A stretch of 53,543 nucleotides of DNA, taken from NCBI GenBank assembly GCA_007118495.1, contig SKRM01000023.1, forward strand, positions 1 to 53,543, in the 5' to 3' direction. The stretch is from Bacteroidales bacterium (GTDB lineage Bacteria; Bacteroidota; Bacteroidia; Bacteroidales; UBA7960). The translations under genes and the position numbers were made by a program. Positions 45,576 to 52,430 of the stretch are shown here, in pieces (the stretch's first letter is position 1; the number at the start of each line of letters is the position of its first letter). The notes below the pieces were generated by a model. The model had not been told where the DNA came from and made no database searches. It was given only the letters and a program-made list of their open reading frames with translations.

Positions 45576-45962
45576 TTAACGTTTGCTGAACTGGAATTTC
45601 TTCCTGGCCTTGGGTTGACCCGGCTTCTTACGTTCCACCATCCTCGGATCTCTTCTGAGTAATCCTTTTTCTTTAAGGGGTGGCCTATATTCAGCATCGA
45701 TCTCAACCAGGGCTTTTGATATGGCCAGACGAAGTGCTTCAGCCTGTCCCTTTATGCCACCTCCGTTGAGGTTGACATACACATCATATTTGCCTTCGTT
45801 CTTGGTGATCTCGAAAGGTTGGTTTACAATGTAGCGTAGTATCGCGGTGGGAAAATACTCCTGGTAATCTTTTTTGTTGACAGTGATCTGTCCGTTGCCC
45901 GGCTTCAGGTAAGCCCTTGCAATAGCCTTTTTCCTTCTTCCTGAGGTGTTGATTACTTCCAT
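45576..45962 (-). CDS. rpsI: Ribosomal protein S9
   Basis: This 128-residue S9 has the signature [19 protein letters not shown] and ends in the conserved FSKR, whose C-terminal Arg reaches the P-site tRNA. It follows rplM by 2 nt, the universal L13-S9 pair. Confidence 0.97.
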   Translation of the reverse strand: MEVINTSGRRKKAIARAYLKPGNGQITVNKKDYQEYFPTAILRYIVNQPFEITKNEGKYDVYVNLNGGGIKGQAEALRLAISKALVEIDAEYRPPLKEKGLLRRDPRMVERKKPGQPKARKKFQFSKR

Positions 45963-45964
45963 GC

Positions 45965-46420
45965 TTATTTGGTTGGGTTGAGATTGATAACTTTGGGTTG
46001 TTGTGCCTCGTGGGGATGCTCAGCTCCGGCATAAACATGAAGGTTGCGGAACAGCTGGCTTCCGAGACGGTTTTTGGGAAGCATGCCTTTCACGGCCTTT
46101 TCCACCATGGCAGTAGGTTTTTTAGTCATCATCAGCCGGGCCGGCGTAAAACGCTGCCCACCAGGATAACCTGTGTGGCGGACGTATTCTTTCTGATCCC
46201 ATTTGTTTCCGGTCAGTCTGATCTTGTCAGCATTGATGACAATCACGCGGTCTCCGCAGTCAACGTGGGGAGTGTAATCAGGCTTGTGCTTACCCCTGAT
46301 CATTACCGCCACCTGGGTAGCAAGGCGACCCAGAACCTGGTTTTCTGCATCAACCACCACCCACTCATTATTGGCTGTGGCCTTGTTTGCAGAGACAGTT
46401 TTATAGCTTAATGTATTCAT
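45965..46420 (-). CDS. rplM: Ribosomal protein L13
   Basis: This 151-residue large-subunit protein has [40 protein letters not shown] and [12 protein letters not shown]. It is the first gene of the rplM-rpsI-rpsB-tsf unit, with two TATCTTTG promoter elements upstream. Confidence 0.97.
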   Translation of the reverse strand: MNTLSYKTVSANKATANNEWVVVDAENQVLGRLATQVAVMIRGKHKPDYTPHVDCGDRVIVINADKIRLTGNKWDQKEYVRHTGYPGGQRFTPARLMMTKKPTAMVEKAVKGMLPKNRLGSQLFRNLHVYAGAEHPHEAQQPKVINLNPTK

Positions 46421-46486
46421 CGTTACGTTATAATTTGCTGTGTAGGTTTACTTCATGCACATCAAGCCCCTCAAAACAAGGGGGTG

Positions 46487-46518
46487 CAAAGATAAAATTT
46501 AGTTTCGGTTCCGGCAAA
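46487..46518 (-). promoter_or_regulatory. Proximal promoter of the rplM operon
   Basis: On the minus strand TTTG (46518-46515), a 20-nt spacer and TATCTTTG (46494-46487) give the complete Bacteroidota -33/-7 promoter. This is the best full match in the window. The leader would be about 60 nt. Confidence 0.75.
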
Positions 46519-46592
46519 TTTATCAACAATTAATTGTTAATAAGTAGCCGCGGATCGTATTTCGGATTATAAACGGGCTCAAATTCAGGGTG

Positions 46593-46600
46593 CAAAGATA
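46593..46600 (-). promoter_or_regulatory. Distal promoter of the rplM operon
   Basis: A second TATCTTTG on the minus strand, followed like the first by GCACCC. It lacks an evident -33 TTTG. It lies 106 bp upstream of the proximal element, so the operon may have tandem promoters. Confidence 0.5.
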
Positions 46601-46676
46601 GTGATTTTTTTCTTTTTGGTGTAAATATTATGTTGTTAAGTGTTCTTTATCAAATTTCATCTTTAGTAATTCGTAT

Positions 46677-46872
46677 AGCAAAAAGTGCTCAGTATCGGAT
46701 ATGCTTCGTAAAGCAAAAAGTGCTCAGTGTCGGATATGCTTCGTATAGCAAAAAGTGCTCAGTATCGGATATGCTTCGTATAGCAAAAAGGCCTCAGCAT
46801 CGGATATGCTTCGTATAGCAAAAAGTGCTCAGTGTCGGATATGCTTCGCATATATACACTTCGCATCTTTTT
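46677..46872 (+). repeat. Five tandem 35-bp repeats with terminator-like end
   Basis: Copies start at 46677, 46712, 46747, 46782 and 46817, exactly 35 bp apart. Each begins AGCAAAAAGTGCTCAG (one variant reads GGCCTCAG) and ends in CGGATATGCTTCG plus TAA, TAT or CAT. Each unit can form two tiny hairpins (AGCA/TGCT and ATA/TAT around GCTTCG). The last copy extends into CATATATACACTTCGCATC and a T5 run, like the single element at 36766. There are no unique spacers. The period is not a multiple of three, so open frames across it are not genes. Confidence 0.9.
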
Positions 46873-47002
46873 GCTTACTTCTTCATTGATTATTTAAAAG
46901 AACAATAATACTTACAACATAATATTTCTCCACCAGTCTTATCAAAGACTATCTTGTGCTACTGAATAATTATATAATGGAGGGGGATATGGGGATTTTC
47001 TT
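46873..47002. other. Remainder of the 46421-47034 intergenic region
   Basis: AT-rich DNA between the repeat array and the DUF4105 gene promoter. Apart from the two rplM promoters, the repeat array and the TAAATTTG at 47003, I see nothing in the whole 614-nt gap: no tRNA, small RNA or small gene with support. Confidence 0.4.
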
Positions 47003-47010
47003 TAAATTTG
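47003..47010 (+). promoter_or_regulatory. Promoter -7 element for the DUF4105 gene
   Basis: TAAATTTG is an exact TAnnTTTG match, 24 nt before the ATG at 47035. Confidence 0.55.
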
Positions 47011-47034
47011 GTATTCTAATAATTGGTAACCAAC

Positions 47035-48222
47035 ATGATTCGACTGGTTTGTTCTTTTTTGATTGTTCTGGCATTAATATGTGGAACAAGTAAGACCCAT
47101 GCCCAGCCTTTTTCAGATCAGGCTAAAATGTCTCTGCTTACTGCCGGACCGGGTGAAGATTTATATGCCGTATTCGGGCACAGTGCCCTGTGGGTTTATG
47201 ACCCTGAACTGGGCATTGATGAAGTTTACAACTGGGGGGTTTTTGACTTTGACACACCTAATTTCTACCTGAAATTTTTAAGAGGCAAATTACACTATAA
47301 GTTGGTGGTTACCTCCATGAGGTCGTTCATGTTTGAATATCAGCAAGACGGCAGAGCTGTGTATGAACAGGTACTGAACCTTGACCCTGGGCAGATGCAA
47401 GACATTTACAGTTTACTATTGATTAACAGAAGGCCTGAAAACATCTATTATTTATACGATTTCTTTTATGACAACTGCGCTACCCGCATCCGCGACATCA
47501 TCGACAAGGCCATAGACATCGACTGGGGGCCAGATCCGCACCCACATCGTACACGATCGTTCCGAGAGATGTTACATCCATATGTTGACCATATTCCATG
47601 GATCAGGGCAGGAATTGATCTGGCGCTAGGCCTTCCATCTGATAAAATAGCCACCCCCTGGCATTATATGTACCTGCCCGATGAAATGTTCATTGCTTTT
47701 CAGCATGCCAGACACCCCGACGGACGTTTGTTTGTTGATGGTTATGAAGAAATTATTCCCACACGTCTTGAGCGCAGCAAGGCAGGTTACGTTACGCCAA
47801 CGAATGTATCATGGTTACTACTGCTGCTGGGCGCATTAAGCCTGTTGCGCAGAAAAATATCGAAGAAATTTGCCGCAGTTTACATGGTCTTTCTGGGCTT
47901 GCTGGGTATTCCTGTATTTTTCATGTGGTTTTTGTCTGACCATGTTGCCACGGCCATGAATCTGAATCTTCTCTGGACTCTGCCAACCCATATATTCTTT
48001 GTATACCGGGCCACAAAGAAAGAGCCCGGACGCATGCCCGGGCTGTACTTTCTCTCCATTTTTGCAGTTAACCTACTTCTACTCGCCACCTGGTCAGTAA
48101 ATCCCCAGGGGTTTAACCATGCTTATTTCCCACTAATTGGCCTGTCAGCTATTATGTCATGGGTGCTGAGCAGACATATTATTCTCGGACCGGACGAACC
48201 AGAAACCGTTACTTTGGGCTAG
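47035..48222 (+). CDS. DUF4105/Lnb-like membrane protein, possible lipoprotein N-acyltransferase
   Basis: This 395-residue protein has a signal peptide (1-23), a periplasmic N-terminal domain (about 25-245) and about five C-terminal transmembrane helices (about 257-380). The periplasmic part is of the DUF4105/Lnb_N type. FGHSALWVYD carries His49 and DNCATRIRDIID carries Cys148, which are the likely catalytic pair. This family has been linked to N-acylation of lipoproteins in Bacteroides, which lack classical Lnt; the assignment here is by resemblance. I start at the ATG before IRLVCSF rather than at an upstream TTG. Its 3' end overlaps the convergent lipoprotein gene by 14 nt. Confidence 0.8.
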   Translation: MIRLVCSFLIVLALICGTSKTHAQPFSDQAKMSLLTAGPGEDLYAVFGHSALWVYDPELGIDEVYNWGVFDFDTPNFYLKFLRGKLHYKLVVTSMRSFMFEYQQDGRAVYEQVLNLDPGQMQDIYSLLLINRRPENIYYLYDFFYDNCATRIRDIIDKAIDIDWGPDPHPHRTRSFREMLHPYVDHIPWIRAGIDLALGLPSDKIATPWHYMYLPDEMFIAFQHARHPDGRLFVDGYEEIIPTRLERSKAGYVTPTNVSWLLLLLGALSLLRRKISKKFAAVYMVFLGLLGIPVFFMWFLSDHVATAMNLNLLWTLPTHIFFVYRATKKEPGRMPGLYFLSIFAVNLLLLATWSVNPQGFNHAYFPLIGLSAIMSWVLSRHIILGPDEPETVTLG

Positions 48223-48862
48223 CCCCCGGGAACAGGTTGCTGGTTAATCCCACCTTTTTCGAAGGAACAATCTCTGAAAGCCCATCCTGATCTATAAAGA
48301 TCCTGCATTCTCCATTATTGATATATCCGCTATACCCTTTGTTGTCGACCATGACATAGGCCAGGTGTAGCTCTTCAATTCCGCTGGATACCAATTTGCC
48401 TGATATAATCATAACCATATCAGTTACTTCTTCACCCTGTGTGGTTTGATTATCAACGAAAACAGTAAATAAATTGTTCCTGCCAACAATGTACGACGTC
48501 ATATTATTACTGTAGCCTCCACCGCTTTCGTAATCCATGGTGATGGTAAGCTCATTGTTCTTCTGATTATAAAGTTTAAAGGTCAGATCGGCAAAAACAT
48601 GTCCAATAGCAAAGTCATTTTCAATATTGGTAGCTTTCAATGCCATTGGTGAGATCATGTAGGTGTTTTCCACTGAAGGAGGGCTAGCCCCCCCATTGAT
48701 TGGCATGCCGAGAGCCTCAACGGCGTCCAGGATATCAGAGGGAATCAGGTCACGAATATCACGGGTAAGGCCCTGATCATCAACCTTCACACCTTCATCA
48801 TCACAAGCAATAAGCATTACAACAGCTACTGCCATAATACTAAACCTTATGAACGTTTTCAT
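48209..48862 (-). CDS. Lipoprotein of unknown function
   Basis: I do not recognise this 217-residue protein. The signal peptide ends in a lipobox with Cys20 (MLIACDDEG; the Asp after Cys may affect sorting). The mature part begins with an acidic region and DIRDLIPSDILDAVEALGMP. A beta-rich domain follows (about 70-200), with alternating hydrophobic strands such as DLTFKLYNQKNNELTITM. Small, rapidly diverging lipoproteins of this kind are common in Bacteroidota and often surface-exposed. It stands alone on the minus strand, overlapping the DUF4105 gene by 14 nt at the 3' end. Confidence 0.75.
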   Translation of the reverse strand: MKTFIRFSIMAVAVVMLIACDDEGVKVDDQGLTRDIRDLIPSDILDAVEALGMPINGGASPPSVENTYMISPMALKATNIENDFAIGHVFADLTFKLYNQKNNELTITMDYESGGGYSNNMTSYIVGRNNLFTVFVDNQTTQGEEVTDMVMIISGKLVSSGIEELHLAYVMVDNKGYSGYINNGECRIFIDQDGLSEIVPSKKVGLTSNLFPGASPK

Positions 48863-48944
48863 TAGATTTGAATTTAGTTATGAATAAAAATGCTTATTAC
48901 AAATCGTAATTCAGATAGATTAAAAGTAGAGAATAAACAAGCAG

Positions 48945-48977
48945 AATCCGTTGCTTCATTATTCTGAGCAACGGATT
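48945..48977. other. Perfect 11-bp hairpin in the gap above the lipoprotein gene
   Basis: AATCCGTTGCT (48945-48955) and AGCAACGGATT (48967-48977) pair without mismatch around an 11-nt loop. No T tract follows on either strand. It lies between the terminator at 49025 and the lipoprotein start at 48862, so it is either in the leader of that gene or a binding site upstream of its promoter. The rest of the 48863-49024 gap shows nothing clear. Confidence 0.6.
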
Positions 48978-49024
48978 TATACTTATTGGGAAAGGATGTT
49001 GACATTTTGACAACACGCGGCCAT

Positions 49025-49057
49025 GAAAAAAGGGGAGTTCCTACCTGGAACTCCCCT
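49025..49057 (-). terminator. Intrinsic terminator of the cohesin-like gene
   Basis: An 11-bp perfect stem (AGGGGAGTTCC 49031-49041, GGAACTCCCCT 49047-49057, loop TACCT) is followed on the minus strand by six T (complement of A49025-49030). It lies 21 nt after the stop codon and is the strongest terminator in the window. Confidence 0.9.
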
Positions 49058-49077
49058 CTTTTGGAAACAAATAACTG

Positions 49078-52000
49078 TTACTTGGTAATCTGAACCCTTT
49101 CGGTGATAAAGCCGTTAGCAGTTATTACCTGAACAAAATAGATGCCATTTCTAAAACCATGCACATCCATTGTGTAAGAATTATCCTGAACTCGAGTAGA
49201 GTAAACCATTCTTCCAACCATATCGACAACCCTAATCTCCATGATTTGGGAGTCGGACTCTATGGTTAAAATACTACTAGCTGGGTTAGGATACAGTTTA
49301 ATAGTAGCAACATCAATCTCGGGAACATTAACTTCATTGTCTCTGTAAGCAAACATATCATTGATAATGGTATCGTTTACTATAGTTACAATTCTGTCAT
49401 CTCCTCCGATCCATTCTCCACCATTCCAGCCTGATCCAATAAGATCTGAGAAATACTTATATGCATATTCTCCGGCAGGTAAGTAGAAAGTCTTGCTATA
49501 GACAATGGGATCATCACCTGTTTTAACCATGATTTGTTCATCGTTTGTACCAGGTTCAGCCCATCCAAGCAGGCTACCAGTAATGTAAATGTTATGTACC
49601 GCCGGATCAAAACCAAGCAGGTTTTCATACTCGATGGCGGGATCAAGATCCACATTGAAAGTAACCTCTTTAAATACCTCAATATCGGCAGCAAAACGGG
49701 GTACTATCTGCAGATCATCCCAGAACTGAAGAACAACTCCATTAACATTTACAGGTCCATGGGGAATTTCTTCTCCAATGTAATCAACGTTCCAAAAGTC
49801 TGTGCGCAAAGTATAGGTAACTACACCATCAGTGATAACATAGTTGCGCCCATTTGCAAACACCTGACCATCAGTAATGCCTTCAAAGGTAACCCCCTCA
49901 AAGCGGATCAGTTTTGCCTGATCATCCGGGGTAACCTCATCAATTGCAAAAAGTGTCGGGTCAACAGGGGTGTTTTCATCTGCTTCAGCTGTGTTAGCTA
50001 AAGGTTGATATTGCACAAGATTTCTGAAAACATTGATTGTACCAGCTACGTTGGTGATCACATCATAGAGTTCATACTCAGTTGTAATTATACCGGGCTG
50101 ATCATCGATCAGGATGGCAGCAGTTTCGTCTTGGATAAATTTCCTGTTACGGAAACCATCCATGGCAACGATAACTGCATCACCAACGTAAATATAAGAC
50201 ATACCATGAGGCATGGCACGAAGTTCAGCAAGTGTTTCCACTTCGGTTAATACCACATTGATGGTTGCCCTGTAGAACTCTTCAGGAGTTACTACGGCGC
50301 ATCCGTTGGCATCAACAATAGCGGTAACAACCAATTCGTGCTCACCATAAGGTAGTTTGCCTTTAAAGAGTTCAGTCCCTTCTACAGCACCTGTTATAAC
50401 GGTTTCAACACCATTCAATTCATATACAATATGGAATGGAGCTACACCGGCATGTACAGTGGCCAAAGTAACAACGACTTCTTCATTGGCATTATATTCA
50501 AATTCAGAATCAGTAACCGCAAGAACACCATTGAATTCAAAGGCAAGAACTGGTTCTTCACTGAAAACAATGACGCCGCCTTCAATCCCTTTCAAGATAT
50601 CATTGGCATCTTTGTCACTGACAATGGCATTGTCAATTCCAACTTCATACTCTACACCGGGCACAACCTCTACTGCATCAAGATAAATATGTGCAATCAC
50701 ACCTTTTGTATCAACAAATGCAGCATTGGAGATTGAATAGGCAATGAGTTTCACAATGCCTGTCTCTTCATCGAAAGTGGCGTCTAACTCATGGTCAACT
50801 ACGCGGTTGGCATTCAATTCTGCCTTGATGAATTCAAATCCTTCAGGGATATGAATGTCTGCCTGGAAGGCTACAGCTTCTGTACTGTTGTTCAGGTGAA
50901 GATCAACAATAACATCGTGTCCGCCGCATGCAAATGCATCATCAATGATAAGATCTACTTCAAGATTTACAGTGATCACACCATGAATAACGTCAGTAAG
51001 GATATTCTGCTCTTCCTTATTGGCAATAATGGCATTCTCAAGTTGAATGTTGAATACACCTTCAAAGGATGGGAGCAGCACATCAAATGTGGCAACAGCT
51101 CCTTCAAAACCAACCATATCTGAGTTACTCATAGAGTAAACAATCAGTTTATAACCATCTTCAAAAGGTTCGAAACTGTATTCATGGTCAGCCAGCCTGG
51201 CATCATTGATGGCGAATGTACCTGTAACCAGGGTCAATTCATCATCGAGAATAATTTCTGTTTCGAAAGCCGTAAACGGCATGCTGTTATCTATCTCTAA
51301 CTCAATGGTAATTGTTTCATTGGTAAGGGCAGTAACAGGTTCGATAAGCAGAATATTGTGGTCAAAAACGGTAACTTTACCTGGATCAGGATCCATGGAG
51401 ATGATGTTATCACCATCCACATCACTGATAATGGCCTCCTCAAATGTCAGGTAGAAATCACCACCTGCATCAGGAGCAGCATTTACGGTAAAACTAGCCA
51501 CCACACCCTTTGAACCCTTAAAAAGGGTATTTGTCTGGGAGAAGCTGTAAATTCTGAGTACATCATCTCCGATAAGGGCTGTTTCAATTTGGTGGTCATC
51601 TTCAACTGCACGGTCGTAATTCAATTCAGCATATTTACCCAAAGTATTTGATACTGGGGTAAATCCTTCCGGCAGTTTGATATCTACCTGGAAAGCTGTA
51701 AATTCCTGGTAGTTTGATATCTCTATGTCAATGGTGACATTTTGATTGATATTGACTTCAGTGTTAGGTAAATGGATTTCGTTCCCACTTAACCCAATGG
51801 AAAAGCTGGGATTCGGGTCATTCAAAAGAATAGACTCAGCGTCTGCGTCAGAAAGAACAGGATCAACAATATCCAACTCGTAAGTGCCAGGTTCCTCGGG
51901 CGTTAGCAATTGAAACGTTGCAATAACTCCTTCTTTTCCCAGAAACGCTTTAGTTTCCTCCTGATTGAACACGAAAATCCTAAGAGTGTTTGTCCCGGGT

Positions 52001-52269
52001 AAGATATTGGCTGAGAAGATATGCCCATCGATACGGCTGGGTGTCAGTGCAAAAGACTCTGTTACAAGCCCAAAGCCTTCGGGCAAAGGAATATCCAGAC
52101 CAAAAGCTACAAACTCACCTTCGTTGGTAATTTCCAGCTCAATGTCTACGACTTCCCCTGCTATGGCCTGCACATCTTTGATCTTCACATCATAGCCTGT
52201 GCCATTCCCAAGCAACACCGTACTGTTCATCAACATCAAAATGATTGTAAACAGTCGAAGTATTTTCAT
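49078..52269 (-). CDS. Secreted protein with four cohesin-like repeats and a T9SS sorting domain
   Basis: This 1063-residue protein starts with a signal peptide (1-22). Four consecutive modules of about 135 residues follow (about 26-160, 163-302, 304-434, 437-569). Each has an AFxxDIxLPEGF-type strand (55-66, 191-203, 333-345, 466-478), an LRIFVF/YSFSQ strand, a GVIATF strand and a variant of SDADxxxIL. This is the order of cohesin folds, so I call them cohesin-like. Then come an Ig-like region (about 572-670), an OB-like DUF5689-type region (about 680-862), a SusE-like carbohydrate-binding module (about 866-972, ITGSLLGWAEPG, GEYAYKYF, WIGGDDR) and a type A sorting domain (about 990-1063, LYPNPASSILTI ... 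TERVQITK). The gene follows the dockerin gene after 161 nt, with a terminator between them. Confidence 0.85.
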   Translation of the reverse strand: MKILRLFTIILMLMNSTVLLGNGTGYDVKIKDVQAIAGEVVDIELEITNEGEFVAFGLDIPLPEGFGLVTESFALTPSRIDGHIFSANILPGTNTLRIFVFNQEETKAFLGKEGVIATFQLLTPEEPGTYELDIVDPVLSDADAESILLNDPNPSFSIGLSGNEIHLPNTEVNINQNVTIDIEISNYQEFTAFQVDIKLPEGFTPVSNTLGKYAELNYDRAVEDDHQIETALIGDDVLRIYSFSQTNTLFKGSKGVVASFTVNAAPDAGGDFYLTFEEAIISDVDGDNIISMDPDPGKVTVFDHNILLIEPVTALTNETITIELEIDNSMPFTAFETEIILDDELTLVTGTFAINDARLADHEYSFEPFEDGYKLIVYSMSNSDMVGFEGAVATFDVLLPSFEGVFNIQLENAIIANKEEQNILTDVIHGVITVNLEVDLIIDDAFACGGHDVIVDLHLNNSTEAVAFQADIHIPEGFEFIKAELNANRVVDHELDATFDEETGIVKLIAYSISNAAFVDTKGVIAHIYLDAVEVVPGVEYEVGIDNAIVSDKDANDILKGIEGGVIVFSEEPVLAFEFNGVLAVTDSEFEYNANEEVVVTLATVHAGVAPFHIVYELNGVETVITGAVEGTELFKGKLPYGEHELVVTAIVDANGCAVVTPEEFYRATINVVLTEVETLAELRAMPHGMSYIYVGDAVIVAMDGFRNRKFIQDETAAILIDDQPGIITTEYELYDVITNVAGTINVFRNLVQYQPLANTAEADENTPVDPTLFAIDEVTPDDQAKLIRFEGVTFEGITDGQVFANGRNYVITDGVVTYTLRTDFWNVDYIGEEIPHGPVNVNGVVLQFWDDLQIVPRFAADIEVFKEVTFNVDLDPAIEYENLLGFDPAVHNIYITGSLLGWAEPGTNDEQIMVKTGDDPIVYSKTFYLPAGEYAYKYFSDLIGSGWNGGEWIGGDDRIVTIVNDTIINDMFAYRDNEVNVPEIDVATIKLYPNPASSILTIESDSQIMEIRVVDMVGRMVYSTRVQDNSYTMDVHGFRNGIYFVQVITANGFITERVQITK
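50563..52194 (-). repeat. Four cohesin-like modules
   Basis: This region of the 1063-residue protein (residues about 26-569) encodes four diverged copies of one beta-sandwich module. The copies are similar in protein pattern but not in DNA, so the duplication is old. Confidence 0.7.
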
Positions 52270-52350
52270 AGGTCGTATTTTTAATGATTTGAAACTTGGA
52301 GGAATATTCCTGTATTTGCACCTTGCCTTTAAAAAGAATTTTAGTTTTTT

Positions 52351-52392
52351 AAAGAACCAGCCTGTCGGCCGCTTTCACGGCCAACAGACTGG
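52351..52392 (-). terminator. Terminator of the dockerin gene
   Basis: A 15-bp stem (52357-52371 with 52378-52392) around a 6-nt loop becomes fully paired in minus-strand RNA, where the two mismatches are G-U pairs. It is followed by TTCTTT on that strand and lies 39 nt after the stop codon. The remaining part of the gap to 52269 is AT-rich and should hold the promoter of the cohesin-like gene, but no exact consensus is visible. Confidence 0.75.
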
Positions 52393-52430
52393 TATTGATC
52401 TATTTAGAGATCAGGTACATTACAGGGCAC

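Noticed and set aside
46630-46818. 62-codon plus-strand frame over the tandem repeats
   Set aside because: The 35-bp period shifts the reading frame in every copy, and the peptide is only a by-product.
46677-46872. CRISPR array
   Set aside because: The 35-bp units are directly contiguous with no unique spacers, and no cas genes are present.
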